A stretch of 64,000 bases of DNA from Thozetella sp. PMI_491 (GCA_021432635.1 MU270134.1:1-64000); one strand, 5' to 3'. Positions 1 through 12,013 are shown, counted from the stretch's first letter. A program made the numbers and translations. The notes: generated from the sequence alone by a model not told the origin.

Positions 1-2234
1 TTTTGGCTGTGGCTGGCACCGCCACTCCCAAATGGGTAGTTACCGGATGTGGTTAGATACGGTAAAATCCATACGGTCGATTTAACGGGGTCGGTCAGCG
101 TCAGCAGCATGCCACTCGACTACACCGTACATGCGCTAGAACGAGCGCCGTGCAGCTCCCTCGCATGACGAGGCCCGTAGTACTTTCGACGACGTCTGAT
201 GAGGGCCTCGACGTTGATGGCTTCTTCTGCCTGTCCGAGCGCCGTCTGTGGGCGCGCATGAGCAGTAGACATCGTGCTCAACGGTCGGCCTCTCCCAGCC
301 TAATCCCTTCCAAAAAGGGGGGGAAAGGAAGGAGAGTCGCTCATCTCATGGTAGCGCGTTACGTCTCCCAGCGATGGAGGACCCCGGCCGACTTCGACAC
401 GAGAAGCGTCAAGACTAGAAAGGCTGCTCTTTGACCGGCCCTCCGCCGAGGTCGCATTACGTTTGCAAAATGAAGTAAACGCTCGTCGCATATTCAAGCA
501 GCACCTATGCTCTGCCCCTCATCTCGTCAAGCGTCATTCCCGTCTCGAGGCCTGCCTCTCATGGTGTGGCGGTGGGCGGGCGCGGCCCGTTGAAGCGGCC
601 AAGCGCCGTCCCTCTTTGGCATTCCGCAATATCCTACAGGCCCAGAAGGGTTGCTCGCAGGCGCTTTCGAGGCAGAATTTCCCAGAACCAGAGCAGAGCC
701 AAAAAGGCGAGCGCCCTCCGCAGGGCCAAGATGCTTGTCTATTTCCCGGGGGCGGCCCAGGCAGAACGGCAATATCCCCCAAGCCGCCCGGCTCGAGGTC
801 AACGGGCGGCTTCAATCTACCCCAAGAACGAACGAGGTATAGTAGCCGTGGCGCGGCTGGCCCGTTCGCCGCCCTAGGCCAGCTTTTGGCTGTCGAAGGT
901 AGCCCCATCCCCGGCGGCCCTCGATCGAGCTGCCAAGGCGACAGGGTAGTACCGTGTGGCAAGCGTGCAACAGCTTTGCTGCGCTGTTCCCGTACTGTCG
1001 TGCGAGCCTTGGGTGGGCGACCTGGGCTAAGGGCACTGTGCGGAACCCCTGGTCGGTTTTTTCGATCTTACGGTACGAAGTACATTAGAGAAAGTACAGA
1101 AGGGGGTCCGGGAGGGCCTGTCTGCAGAACCCCAGCTCCCCGGGTTACAATATTGAACCCTGGCGTCAAGGTAGCATCCCAGCCATCGCCTGCACGACGG
1201 CCAGACCCTCTCCCCCCCCCTAGCCTGCTCTCCTTGTTCCTCTTCCTGCGCGATCCCAGCAATTTTAGACGCAGCCTTTGGGCGACAGATGGGGGATACA
1301 GTGCCTTCGGCCTGCCGCCTGCCCTGGCCGGGAGCCAGGCATGCGTGCATGGCTGCTAATGTAATGTACCTCCTCAGGTACACGCCGCGCCTTCGCACCA
1401 CCAGACGCCAACCTCTTCGTTCCCGTCTCTCGCGGGCTGTGGTACCTCCCAGGGACTATCGCCCTCCTCGTCCGATTCCTGCAGACAGGCGTTTTGAAGA
1501 GCTGTATACGTATCTTTGGTACCGCCTCCGCCGTACCTGGTACTGTCCCCATCTTACTCTTTTTTTTTTTCTTCTTCTCTTCCATGTGAGGCGTGTTAGT
1601 GCCGGGGCTGCTCCTTCCTTTTGCTCATCCAGGTGGCTAGCGTAGCTTTCACTTGCTTTTCCTCTCACCTCACCCCTCCGCCTCCCGGCATCACGGATAC
1701 ATAACCTCCCTGTCAGACACTCTGACCCTCTCCTGGCTTCCTTCTCCTCCTGCTCCTCCACCCCACCGCCCCTCACGAACAAACAACCCCTTGATCTTTG
1801 ACCCCCCGTCTGTGTGTCCCTGTCCGCTCGCCCAGACTCGCCAAACCCGCGCCGCACCCTCAACCTGCGCAACCCTACCTAGTACGAGTGGATCACCACC
1901 GGGGGCCCTTCACCTCGCACTCGACCCCGGCTCATCACCTGTCAGGGCTCGAGCCGGTTCGCACGGCCGACGGGAAGGATATAAACCTCACGAGCGGCCT
2001 GCCTCACCGTGTCTCGCCTCTTGCTTCCCATCCTCATCTTCACCTCGACAGTTCGTCTCTTCCTCCAAGAGACCTTCCTTCTCTCTTGCTTCTCCTATCT
2101 TTGTCACTTCACTTCGACACCCAAGGCTCAGGAAGCTTTTACCAAACCACCGCAACAGTATTCGCCGCTCGTCTCTTCTCGCTTTATCCGAACCTAGACT
2201 CCAGACCCCTAGACGCACCCACCCACCTATCACC
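1..2234. other. Gene-free upstream region with CT-rich leader
   Basis: No convincing gene is seen here. The open frames between 150 and 1650 are arginine/proline-rich, overlap each other on both strands, and resemble no protein family. From about 1556 to 2230 the + strand is rich in C and T, including a T run near 1561-1570, which is typical of fungal promoters and 5' leaders. This stretch probably serves the secreted DUF3455 gene that starts at 2235. Confidence 0.6.
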
Positions 2235-3089
2235 ATGGTTTCCAGAATAGCTCTCCTCGCCGCCGTCCTGGCCCCCGTCGTCTCGGCTGGCCCTTGCAAG
2301 CCCGTCGTTCTCACGCTCCCGAGCACAGGAAATGGTAAGCCTCAGCTCCTTCCCCCGCATGATCGACAGTGCGCCCATGATCATATATTAACCTCGCTTG
2401 CAGTCACCGCCGATCTCCCGAGCCCTCCTACCAACGTCACTGTCAAGAGGATCGCGGTCGGTCACGGCATCCAGAATTACACTTGCGCGTCGGCCAACGC
2501 CACCGGCGCCGTTCCCTCCAAGGGCGCCCTGGCTGTGCTGTACGACGTGACGCCGCTGTACCCAGGAACCCCTAACACCGGTCTCGACCAGGCGACCTGG
2601 GATAGCCTCTCGGCCACCGTCCTCTTCGGCCAGAACATCCCGCTCAACCTTGTCAACCCTGCTGCCGCTGCGCCCGGCACCCCGGAGAGCCCTAACGCGT
2701 TGCCCGAGGCGGAGTATAGCGCCGACGTGGCGAACCCGTTCCCTGCAGCAGCTGATCTCTCGATCAATGGTCTCCCCACCTTGCCTTTCCTCGGTCACCA
2801 CTTCTTTGACAAGGACGGTATCCCGACCTTCGACCTGAGCGCCGCCGATCTTCTCGCGAGCGTTGCCAGGCTCAACGGCGCCAATGCCCCCACCGATGCC
2901 AACCCGGGTATCATCGGAACCGGTGCCGTCCCGTGGCTCCAGCTGAAGGACAACACCGGCGTTAGCCGTGGCCTCCAGTACGTGTACCGCGTCGTCACCG
3001 CCGGTGGCGTTGCGCAGGCATGCTCGGTGGCCGGCGAGGGTTCTGGCAGCGTGCCATACACCGCCTTTTACTGGTTCTTGGGCGCCTAA
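2235..3089 (+). CDS. Secreted DUF3455-family protein
   Basis: The ATG at 2235 sits in an ACC-ATGG context and opens a signal peptide (MVSRIALLAAVLAPVVSAG). The open frame actually extends upstream to 1653, but that part is a proline/serine-rich leader with no protein character. An intron is predicted at 2335-2403 (GTAAGC donor, TTAAC branch, TTGCAG acceptor); removing it gives 261 residues. The intron is 69 nt and has no stop, so it could also be translated. The body matches the fungal DUF3455 family, often labelled malate dehydrogenase-like: RIAVGHGIQNYTC near the start, a GQNIPLNL segment, LPFLGHHFF, VPWLQLKDN, and a C-terminal block YVYRVVTAGG...PYTAFYWF. Function is unknown; secretion is inferred from the signal peptide. 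It stands alone, with the MAP kinase gene transcribed towards it. Confidence 0.85.
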   Translation: MVSRIALLAAVLAPVVSAGPCKPVVLTLPSTGNGKPQLLPPHDRQCAHDHILTSLAVTADLPSPPTNVTVKRIAVGHGIQNYTCASANATGAVPSKGALAVLYDVTPLYPGTPNTGLDQATWDSLSATVLFGQNIPLNLVNPAAAAPGTPESPNALPEAEYSADVANPFPAAADLSINGLPTLPFLGHHFFDKDGIPTFDLSAADLLASVARLNGANAPTDANPGIIGTGAVPWLQLKDNTGVSRGLQYVYRVVTAGGVAQACSVAGEGSGSVPYTAFYWFLGA

Positions 3090-4352
3090 ATAGCACCTAG
3101 GCCAGGAGGGGAGGTGAACTCGAAGCATTATTATGGCATCTTGTCCAGATTTCTTGTCTTTCGTTCGCAAAAACGGGCTCGGTCGGATATACCCGAAAAG
3201 TCGTTTCGGCGCATCTTTGTACACATTATCTTTTTTTCGGAAACAGGAGAGACGCCCCCAAGGGAGTGAGGCGAGGGTCTCCAAGTTGGACCTAATACCA
3301 GGAAGGAAGCCTGAGGGATACTATAGAGTGAGGGCGAGGATCGAGGGGACGGAGCGCGCATGCCTTTTGAGCGGCATCTGTATCCAGCATTGGGCGCGCA
3401 GGGGAGCTGCCCCCTACTTTGACTTCGTAAACAGCTCTGGCGTACGAGAAAATCGAATGCTCATGACCCATTTACCTATGCATGCTCCGCTTTCGTTTGA
3501 GTTGTCGTTCGAAGAAGGGTCGTAGGAACTGAGTCATGTGGTATAATCATGCACTGCGGAGGCTTGGTTGCTACGGCGTAGCCGCCATGCTGATCAACCA
3601 GAGCCGAGGCGATCGGGCCGGCGGGGTTGTTCCACGTCCCAGCTTACCTACCTCGCCAACCTTATACCGCCGCTGTTAAGCCAGGTGCGCGCCGCTGGTT
3701 TATCGATCTAAGACGGCAGTACCTATAATACCGGGCGGATGAGCTATGAGGCTCAGGGGTATCGTCGAAAGACGGGCTTCTACGCCGCTGTGGCATAGCA
3801 ACGAAGACACGTGCAACCTGGCGGCATCCATCATACTAAGAGCCAAAGACTAGCGAAGACAAGCACGCTCACGAAGACATACACGCTCTCTGGGGGACTA
3901 ACGAAGAAAGTATATTTTTGCTTTGCTCTGTTCGGTTATCCTTCCCATCATCACTGTGTGCCTCGCTGCCTGTCTCATGGCTGAGGCGACAGCTCAGGAG
4001 GAAACCGCACTCTTCCTTCATGGCGCCACCCGCATCCTGATGACCGCCCCAAATCTAAGAATCCAAACTGCTCGTTGGCCACTCTGCGACTATTTTGATC
4101 GCTTCGCGCTCCAGTGGTATGTGGAAAGAAGGCAGCATCAGACAAATCGCTAGGTGTAACAATAGTAGTATCGCCACCGCCGGAAACCCCCTCAGTACCC
4201 AAGGCTTTAACCTGGTCTTGCCCACATCATCATCCTTGATCGCACATTTCCCGCAGTCACACTGACTTCACAGTACTGTCTGCGCATAACTCACTGCGAG
4301 AGCGCAGCGGCTATCCGGGACAGCCGGCACCATCCGTGGCCGAGCAACCCTC
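3090..4352. other. Convergent intergenic region with a short degenerate repeat
   Basis: This lies between the ends of the DUF3455 gene (+) and the MAP kinase gene (-). No gene is visible; the short open frames on both strands have no family resemblance. At about 3800-3910 the motif CGAAGACA/CGAAGAAA recurs four times, twice as a near-tandem unit of about 18 bp (3854-3889, each followed by CACGCTC). Confidence 0.5.
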
Positions 4353-5973
4353 TTACCTTCCGCCAAGTTCCGCCTCCAGGCCACCTGCCTGTGCACCGTA
4401 TTCCTGAGGCCTGGGGTCCTCGGCCCTCCACTGCTGCGTAGAGCCGCCAGTGGGTATCGGCACCGAGCCGGGCTGCTGGGCAATGCCGCCCATGCCGGCA
4501 CCGCCCGGGGCAGTCCTCACAATCTGGCGGAAGCGGAAAACCTCGTCCAGAATCATCTTGCGCATCTCGCCGACATCCTCAATCACCTCGAAGTCGAAGT
4601 TGAAGGTCGTAGGGCAGTCGGGCTCGTCGCTAGCATCGTGCCAGATGTGCAGGTAGGGGTGCTCGAGAGCCTGCTCAACGCTGATGCGGCTGCTCGGGTC
4701 GAACGCGAGCATGCGGTCCAGGAGATCGAGGGCGTCCGGGTTCGCATTGGGGAACAGCGACGGGAAAGCCTTCTTGGCCATGAAAGGCAGGTTGCGCACG
4801 TACTCCTGGGCGCGGGGGGAGCCGATGCGCGACAGCGTCTCTTCGTTGGGCGTCCCGAGGATGTGCAGGATCTGGTTGAGCTGGTCGACATAGTCACGGC
4901 CCTTGAAGAATGGGCGCCCGCCAAGGAGCTCGGCAAGGATGCAGCCGACAGACCAGACGTCAACTGTAGCGGGGGAAGGAATATCAGCATCTCCCTTAGG
5001 CCAGAGAGCCAGTATAGGTAAAGGGGAGGAGGGGAGGGAGGACAGCAACATACTCGCTTTAGTATAGCTCTGGAAGCTCAACATGATCTCCGGGGCACGG
5101 TACCACCGCGTAGCGACATACTCCGTCATGTACCCTGCGTTCTCCTCGGGGTCGACCGAGAAGCCACGCGCCAGTCCAAAATCACAGATCTTGAGCTCAC
5201 AGTCGGCGTTCACCAGCAGGTTACCGGGCTTCAGGTCGCGGTGCAGGACGTTCGCCGAGTGGATGTACTTTAGACCACACAGGATCTGGTAGATGAAGGA
5301 CTGGAAGTGGGCATCGGTCAGAGGCTGGCCGGAACGGATAATAGCTGCCAGATCACACTCCATGACCTCTGTTTACGGGCATCATCTGTTAGCCGACGGG
5401 GTCCTGGTCTGGGTCGCGAGAGGAGGGGGGGAGGGGGGAAAGAAGGGGGCGCATACCCTCGTACAGGTAGGTCTCGTTGAAGTTCTCTGGTCGCGGGATG
5501 TCCATGTCGTAGAGGCAAGTGATCTAGCATCGGGACTTTTGTCAGCGCACTGGACATTCAGGGTTGCGGCTGGAAGGGGGGGTTGGACGCTTACGTTTCT
5601 GTGGCCGCGGAAGTGCTGGAGAAGCTTGATCTCGCGCAGCGCGCGCTTGGCGAGGATCTTCTTGCTGAAGACATTGGTGACCTTCTTGATGGCGACGCCC
5701 TCGTTCGTGTCGTTGTTGACTGCGGCGCTGCAGCATAATCAGATTAGCATTTGCGAGTGAGTGGCTTGAGTGCGTGTCCTGCGGCGTCGTCGCATAGCCC
5801 AAGGAGGGGTAATGCGAATTGGGGGTCAGCGGCGGCGAAACCAACGAAACTACGACATACCAGACAATGCCGTAAGCTCCTTGGCCGAGCTCCTTGGTGA
5901 CGGTGTATCGCTCGTCGACGATGAAGTCTTGGTTGAAGACCTTGAACACTTTGCGGCCCTGGAGGTCAGCCAT
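4353..5973 (-). CDS. slt2: Cell-wall-integrity MAP kinase, Slt2/Mps1/Mgv1 type
   Basis: Five exons are read on the minus strand: 5973-5861, 5727-5595, 5523-5457, 5368-5054 and 4963-4353, giving 412 residues. All introns have GT donors and AG acceptors and every junction restores the kinase sequence. The N-terminus [17 protein letters not shown] is characteristic of fungal Slt2 orthologues. Visible motifs are the glycine loop [21 protein letters not shown] (about 147-154), DFG (167-169), the activation loop TEY (186-188) followed by [10 protein letters not shown], and an acidic common-docking region near [12 protein letters not shown]. In the family this is the terminal kinase of the Pkc1-Bck1-Mkk cascade controlling wall repair, conidiation and pathogenicity. 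The last intron (4964-5053, 90 nt) is a multiple of three and stop-free, so retention would insert 30 residues after the activation loop. The frame ends GGAAGGTAAGA, which also resembles a donor, so a further short 3' exon cannot be excluded. Confidence 0.95.
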
Positions 5974-7756
5974 CTTGGATTCGGGCGTGGTCTGTCCTTG
6001 GTCGTTGGATGTTGGATGTCAGACGGGGGAAAAAACCACAGCCTTGGCTTCTGCGCGAGCGGCGACGAGGCAGTTGGGCGACGAAGGAGGGGCAGAGAGA
6101 GGGGGGCCCGCGAGATAAAGGCAGGAACTCGCTTGCTTGGAATGGAAGCTACCTCGAGCGAAGCCGACACAGCAATATAGCACACAATGCCTCGAAGTCA
6201 AGGAGCCAACGAGTGGAAAACAGGAGAAGCCAGCGTTCAGGCGGTCAGAAGTCAGAAGTGGGCATGAAGAGCTGGGAAAGGTATTTAAAAGCTGACAACC
6301 TGAGCCACCCGAGAGGAGAAGGGAGGAGCTTTTTTGGGCCAGGGCTGTCCTGGAGGAGGGGCTGATGGTGGAGGGGACCCCCCCTCTTCCAATCCTGGGC
6401 GCAACCCCCGATCGACTTGCTGCTGTGCCGTGCCTGCTCCTGCCTCCTGCCTGCCCAAGAGGGGCCTTGATGCGGGCGACTAAATTTGCCTGGGGAACCG
6501 CTGCGACTGGATGGCTGGGAGACGAAAATCAGGCCCGGAATTGGGGCGGGTTACTCCCCACAGCCGTCTATCGTTGGCTGGTCGTCGCCGCCACAGTGTC
6601 CAAGGGGCGTCCAAGGGGCGCCGCTACCACACACCAAGTCAATCCTCGATCGGGCCACAGCCGAAGGGTACCCGCCAGGTCTTAGTGGTCCAGCGACGTG
6701 ATGCGCATTCGCCGTAGCCGCGCGACAACAAGGCCTCGTCCGCACTCCCCGCTCCCCCCTTCCCTCTCCCCCCTACCCCCCCTACCCCCCATTTTGTAGT
6801 TATTTGTGGACAACCCGATGCACCGAGAATCGTATCAGGGCCTTTTTTCGCGGCCTGTTGGCCGAGGACTAGACACCATAGGATGAGCTCGGAAACATTC
6901 CTTGACAGCCTCGAGTTCTTCTGGGGTGGGGGCCGCGTTGAACTCGAACTACCTTAACACAATATGAGCTCCCGCCCCTCCACCTCCACCCCCGTACCAG
7001 GCCCACGTCACAGCCACCCTCATGGCGCGAGACGGCCCGTCTGCAGACTCGTCACTCTCGGCGACTCTGAGGGAGGCGAAGCCAGCGCAACGGGCGCGCT
7101 TCCGTAGTGGTTGCGCACGCTTTCCCAAAAATAACATCCCCCCTCGCTCTAGCTTGGAGCACAGAGCGCCAAAAGTCGTCCGAATTGAAGACGCCTTTTC
7201 TGGGGAGATGGCTGGCCAGCCGAGCATTGGACGGAGCCCGAGTTGCTCGTGCTTCTCCAAATCATTCGCCGCCCGTCGGGGCTGCTAACTACCCCGGGAC
7301 ATTGGCATATCATCTAAGACGCGGTGGCCGCCACCAGTGACGGCGCAGAACCGAGGGACCCGCTGCAGCATGCTACTGGTAGGGCTGACTTGCATCGGCG
7401 GCGCCATTCCGGATTCATCACTGCCGGCTGCTGGTCCCCCTGTTCAGCTCGATGTCGAGGACAGCATGTGCCCCTCGTGGTCTCTTGCGCCGCCCCGAGC
7501 CTCGAGCATTTCCTGCCCGGATAAGACTGCTACTTATCCTGTTGCCTGGGCCCCTGGGGAAATGGCTTCATTTTGTGTGCAGTTAAAACAAGACCAACCA
7601 CTAGCTCTGTCTGTCCACACCCTTCTAACCAAGTTTGCCGGGGGCCTTTAACAAGGGATCTGCGAAGTTGCGGGTCGGTCTATGGGGTATCGCCACGATG
7701 CTCTCCGCCTGTGGAGTGCGATATGACTTCTGACGCCTTCTACTACTACACATGTC
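5974..7756. other. Promoter and leader of the MAP kinase gene; no gene seen
   Basis: The region runs from the MAP kinase start to the 3' end of the phosphatase gene. The first few hundred bases are purine-rich on the + strand (CT-rich on the gene's strand), fitting a promoter/5' leader. C-rich runs occur near 6755-6792. Open frames here are short and overlap one another on both strands, with no recognisable product. Confidence 0.5.
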
Positions 7757-8375
7757 TCACGACTCCGCCGCCTTCGAATCGGGAAAGAGCTCCGCTAAAA
7801 AGTTTTTGGAGAAGCGCGATGTCTGCTCAAACGCCGTCTCGAACCCGTGCCTCCCACCATAGTAGGGGTCGTTGACGACCTCGGCCTTGCTCGTTCCCGA
7901 GTACTCACCAAAGAGCATCACCTTGGCTTTGCTGCCGGGCTTGTTTCTCTTCAGTCTTTGGATGTCAGAGAGGTTCGACCTGTCCATTGCGAAGATGTAG
8001 TCAAACTTTTCGAAGTCGGATGCGTTGATCTGCCCACCGTCAGCTCCTCATTCCTAAGCGCCAGTGTCCGCCCCGACCGACCTTCCGGGCTGCGTGCATG
8101 TAGTCTGTGATCCCATGCTCCTCGAGCGTCGACATGGTGCGTTCGTCGGGGTCGTCGCCTGCGTGGTATGCACCTATTGGGGGGTAAAGGTGAGCACAGC
8201 GCCGACTGAGCACCTTGCAGCGAGCGATCCGCATACCTGTCCCGCAAGAATCGATATTTCCTACAAGATCCTTATAGGGTGCCTGTTTTGTTAAGGACCG
8301 AAAGACGCCCTCGGCCATGGTCGAGCGGCAGATGTTGCCCAAACAGACGAACAGGACCGACGGCTTCTCCGCCAT
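7757..8375 (-). CDS. Low-molecular-weight protein tyrosine phosphatase
   Basis: Three exons on the minus strand (8375-8237, 8173-8082, 8029-7757) give 167 residues, the usual size for the family. The start MAEKPSVLFVCLGNICRS places the P-loop at once: CLGNICR (Cys11 nucleophile, Arg17) followed by the Ser. The general-acid loop DPYYGG is at about 131-136, and FDYIFAMDRSNL is the conserved central block. The enzyme removes phosphate from protein tyrosines in the cytosol; the yeast homologue is Ltp1 and the fission-yeast homologue Stp1. Intron 1 (8174-8236) is 63 nt and stop-free, so it can be translated through. Intron 2 (8030-8081) has a weaker GTCGGT donor but both junctions restore the family sequence (HAARK then INASDFEKFDY). 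The gene follows the MAP kinase gene on the same strand with 1.8 kb between. Confidence 0.93.
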
Positions 8376-9709
8376 CTTAGGGACCTTCGCTCACGCGACG
8401 CGCGACCGGGAGGCAGACGCGGGATTGGCAGATCTTCGGCTGCGAGAGGCCAAGTTATTCGATATCGGGCAACAGATGAGGTGTCCTTGTAAAGGGCGAC
8501 GAGCGTTGGGGCCGGCTTGCGCTTGACTCTACGAGACAGAAGTGCAGGATGATAGCTGCTTTCTGTAGCTTTGGTGAATGGAGGGGCACACCCCGCCAAC
8601 CCCGCGCCTTTTTTTGTTCGGCTTAGTCACATGAGGACCGGAGTTTGCCGCGCAACAGTATACTGTGTAGATGCGTGAGCTCTCTGGCTCAAAAGGGAAG
8701 TGATAGAGAGAATATAGGCTTGTGAGTCCTCAAGGAGCAATGGGGCTTGAATTCTGATGAGTAGTTAGGAATAGACAACAAAGGACCACGCCAAGGTACC
8801 AGAGGGTAATTGATTACTCCAGGATAAGACAGCGCCTGCTCTCCTGCTCCCTTGTCGGAGGTGAGATCTAGCACTCCAGGGAGTAGCTGAGCTGGACTGT
8901 CTTGATCTAGGAAAGGTTTCAACCAAACTGAGTCAGCTTTAGTTGCGGTAGGGCGACCAAGCAGCCTGCCGTAGCCCAGCTGTGAGAAGGCAGCAATCTT
9001 CCACCTTACCCCGGATCTGCGGTCGGGCCAGATCAAGATAGAATGGAATGCGGCTCTGTCGATTCCTATCAAGCCTGCTCCTAATACCATTACTTGCAGC
9101 ATGATCACTATGCATGTGCATACGGCCATAGGGGATTGGGAGTGCATATGGACAAACGAAGCAAGCAAGAGTGCCCTGCTACGGGGCTTGCTCCCTTCCA
9201 CTGTGCCTGTCAAGGTAAGACTCTTTCTTGTTGCCCAAAGGACAAGATGGGATTTCGTTTGGCCTATCCTAAGCCTACTCTACTGGTTTAAATATTAAGT
9301 GAGAGTAGATACATCTACCTTGGCTAGGCCACTTGAGGTGGTCGTGTTATGACAGTGCCAACTGCTACAGGCCGTCTTCTTTATCCCAATCCGTCAAGGT
9401 TGGCGATTCCGAAGCACAGCGGCCTGCCTAAAGACCGACGCAAACCTCGCCAACCTCCAGGGCACTACTCATCTCCACATGGAACCGGCCGAAATGCTGA
9501 TTTTGGTGGGTTGAGATTTGTCGGCCAAGATTCATAGCCAAAACCTTTACTACCGTAGTGTCGGAGCAACGTTACTGGGTGGGATTCTGTGATCGTCAAA
9601 CTTACCACAAAGTATAACACTTTTAAACAACCGCAGATAGATGTTTCTAATGGCAAATCAGTGCTAAACATCGAATCTGGTCGCTGTTTACGAGGATCCC
9701 AGCCCGAGT
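8376..9709. other. Repeat-flanked intergenic DNA without a gene
   Basis: The first 250 bp are the promoter side of the phosphatase gene. Beyond about 8640 the sequence becomes more AT-rich and has no supportable gene. A 174-codon minus-strand frame (8689-9213) shows no domain and unusual composition. Around 9287-9303 a GGTTTAAATATTAAGTGAG segment resembles the end of the minisatellite unit found 400 bp downstream. Confidence 0.4.
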
Positions 9710-10166
9710 GTGGGAGGATTTACTAGGGGAGATGGCCTAGGAGGGGTTGAATATTGCAGTGAAAGACACGCTTCCCAGACTCCCGCCCCAGGGTGGGAGG
9801 TCGGAGTGCGGGAGAATTTACTAGGGGAGATGGCCTAGGAGGGGTTCAATATTGCAGTGAAGATGGCGGCCCGGCCACCGCCACCCCGACCTCAGGTGGG
9901 AGGATTTACTGATGGCCTAGGAGGGGTCAAATATTGCAGTGAAAGCCACGCCTCCGTAACGCAGTTGGTTCTGCCCTCTCTGCACGAATGATACGAAGAC
10001 ACGCCTCCCAAGGATTTACTAGGGGATATGCTAGGGAAGGGGTTAAATATAACTGTGAAGGTTGTTGAATAACTCCCAACCATAGGATATGGCCGAAACG
10101 CGGCCGGGCCAGACTGGGCTCGGTCCCAATACTAAAGTGGGAAGTTTTACTAAGGCCATGAGGCTC
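9710..10166. repeat. Dispersed-tandem minisatellite, array 1 (about 53-nt core)
   Basis: Four clear copies and one partial copy of a core of about 48-56 nt lie at 9710-9763, 9806-9861, 9896-9943, 10011-10059 and (partial) 10137-10166, all in the same orientation. Each starts near GTGGGAGGATTTACTAGGGG, continues with GATGGCCTAGGAGGGG and ends with TTAAATATTGCAGTGAA or a one- or two-base variant. Unrelated spacers of about 35-75 nt separate the cores. The same unit recurs 3.3 kb away. Confidence 0.85.
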
Positions 10167-11203
10167 CACCCTTGAGCCAGATTGAGACGGCCAGGCGTCA
10201 TAGTTAGATGGGCGTGAAGCCGCGTCCCCAACAAACTTTGTGGGACGGAAGGTTCTGACCAACTTTGCGGAATTTACGGCAACCGTTAAGGAGGTCTATG
10301 CTTGGACCCGTCCCACGAGACATTGGGTGCTTAAAATGCTACTTGTCTAATCTTTGCAACCCTCTGAGCTGAGATCTCCAGGGTATCTGGTAAGCGAACG
10401 AGGGCTAGTAGATAGGAAACTCACGTTCTTGGCGTATAGAACTTGGATTACTTGGCCAGAAGAGATTTGATTAGCCATTACTACTATATTTAGAGAAAGC
10501 AACATATCGTCAGCCACCTCAGTAGGGCGTGTAAAGGGGTGGTCCGATTTCAAATATATATTCATGGATATGCTTCGCGCTGATTGGTGGTGAATAGGTA
10601 AGGAAGGCACTTGCTTGCCCTAGTAAGATTATCAAGACCAACTAGGTTAATGGGACTTCATTCCTGGATCATGCTGCCTTCGAGTCCAAGACTATGAGCA
10701 CCCATAACCAGTGTGGCGCAGATAAAGGTCAAATTTCGACTCTCTACTCTGACATTGACGAGGCGACACTATCCTGAGGAAAATGAACAGCCTTAGGCTG
10801 ACACGCATATGAGGAGCCCTGTAAGCTGGACACATCACAATACACCTCTAAACCTTGAGGCGGGTTGGCGAATGATTTATTTATTATGGGATATCCGTAG
10901 AAGATTCTTCCGTAACCACCTCTTCTAACTTTATGGCGAGTGGCTCTGGCCGGCGTTATTTGCCGCCGCGATCCTCGTGGAGAGCGGATTGTTGCTGTTC
11001 AATTTCATCCGGCTGGGGGAGCCTCTTCCCCTGCCGTTCCAGTACGCATCTTCTGCCATGAGATTGGCAATTTCGTTTGCACTCGTCTCCTGGGTTTCGT
11101 CCTTTTGGGGGTATTGATTGGGTGTTGGGACACTTTTCCGCTGCCGCCGCCACTAACTACGGCAATGACTGCTACCAGGCATCGCTATCCACTCTGCGTA
11201 TTG
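10167..11203. other. Intergenic DNA, no gene seen
   Basis: This lies downstream of the membrane glycoprotein gene, which is transcribed leftward and ends at 11204. It is moderately AT-rich, with no open frame of family resemblance and no clear repeat other than the last partial minisatellite core at its left border. Confidence 0.4.
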
Positions 11204-12013
11204 CTAAAAGTTGGGCGAGTAACGCATATCTTGCCCCCTTGCTGGCTGTGGGCCGTATCCCTGTCCATGCCCGAGCCCATCATCTACATGCTGGTACGGA
11301 TACGCAGGCAGTTCAGGCACCGCCCTTTCAGGCGCCTGCGTCGCGTCGAGCTCGGATACGGGCGTCCAATAGGGCTGGGTCTCCGGCGGCTTGAACTTTG
11401 TCTCTGCTCCGTCGATCTCGGATCGTGGTTCGCCTCCGAGTTCTGCGAAACCCGGGTCTGCCGCTTCCTTCGACGCAAGAGGAGCGCTTTTCCTGCGGTT
11501 GCGACGAAACAATAGAAAGCACCCCGTTGCGAGAAGTAAGACGATCAGCGCGGCGCCTACCCCGATGCCGGCTTGAGCTCCTGTTGACAGTCCTCCTGAC
11601 GATGAACTCCCCGAGTCTGTACTGGCGTTGGGACTGCCGGGACTGCTCGTCTCGCCGGTAGCCACGGTGTTAGTCCCAGTCGCCGGGGGCGCGGTGGCTG
11701 AGCCACTGGTGGTGCCTGGTACGGCGGTGTTGCCGCTGTTGGTGGCGCTGGGCGCGGCCGTGTTGCTGCTCTCTGTGGCGCTGGGGATCGAGGAAGATGA
11801 GCTAGGGCTGCCTAGGGAAATACCAATGCTGGCGCTAAGGGTAGGTAAACCCAATCCGTCTCTATTCATGATCGTGTAATCGGTGGGGATGGGTGTGTCC
11901 GCAGACGTCGCCCTGATGTCCAGTGCGGCGGCAGCCTGTGCTTGGGGGCCGTCAGGCTCTGGTGACTGGCCCGGCAACACGGCCCATGGTATCTCTAGGT
12001 GAACGAAATCCAT
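11204..12013 (-). CDS. Single-pass Ser/Thr-rich membrane protein with cytoplasmic tail (5' part interrupted)
   Basis: The frame from the ATG at 12013 codes for 269 residues. Residues about 58-142 are Ser/Thr/Pro/Gly-rich and probably O-glycosylated. One hydrophobic span follows (about 147-168, GIGVGAALIVLLLATGCFLL), then a basic stop-transfer RRNRRKS and a Pro/Tyr-rich tail ending YSPNF. This layout resembles the large class of fungal cell-surface sensor-like proteins. The real N-terminus is probably further upstream. The same frame stays open to 12211 apart from one TAG at 12023-12025, and this upstream part reads like the cysteine-containing ectodomain (YPCRSTWQLPPSC). The gene is therefore either read through, mis-started or recently broken by a CAG-to-TAG change. 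No signal peptide was found. Minisatellite arrays lie on both sides. Confidence 0.6.
   Translation of the reverse strand: MDFVHLEIPWAVLPGQSPEPDGPQAQAAAALDIRATSADTPIPTDYTIMNRDGLGLPTLSASIGISLGSPSSSSSIPSATESSNTAAPSATNSGNTAVPGTTSGSATAPPATGTNTVATGETSSPGSPNASTDSGSSSSGGLSTGAQAGIGVGAALIVLLLATGCFLLFRRNRRKSAPLASKEAADPGFAELGGEPRSEIDGAETKFKPPETQPYWTPVSELDATQAPERAVPELPAYPYQHVDDGLGHGQGYGPQPARGQDMRYSPNF

Noticed and set aside
463-1359. 298-codon + strand frame near the left edge
   Set aside because: Low-complexity Arg/Gly/Pro composition, several overlapping frames on both strands, non-ATG start and no family resemblance; typical of GC-rich non-coding DNA.
10940-11515. 191-codon + frame opposite the membrane glycoprotein
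   Set aside because: Antisense to the Pro/Tyr-rich tail and membrane span of a better supported gene.
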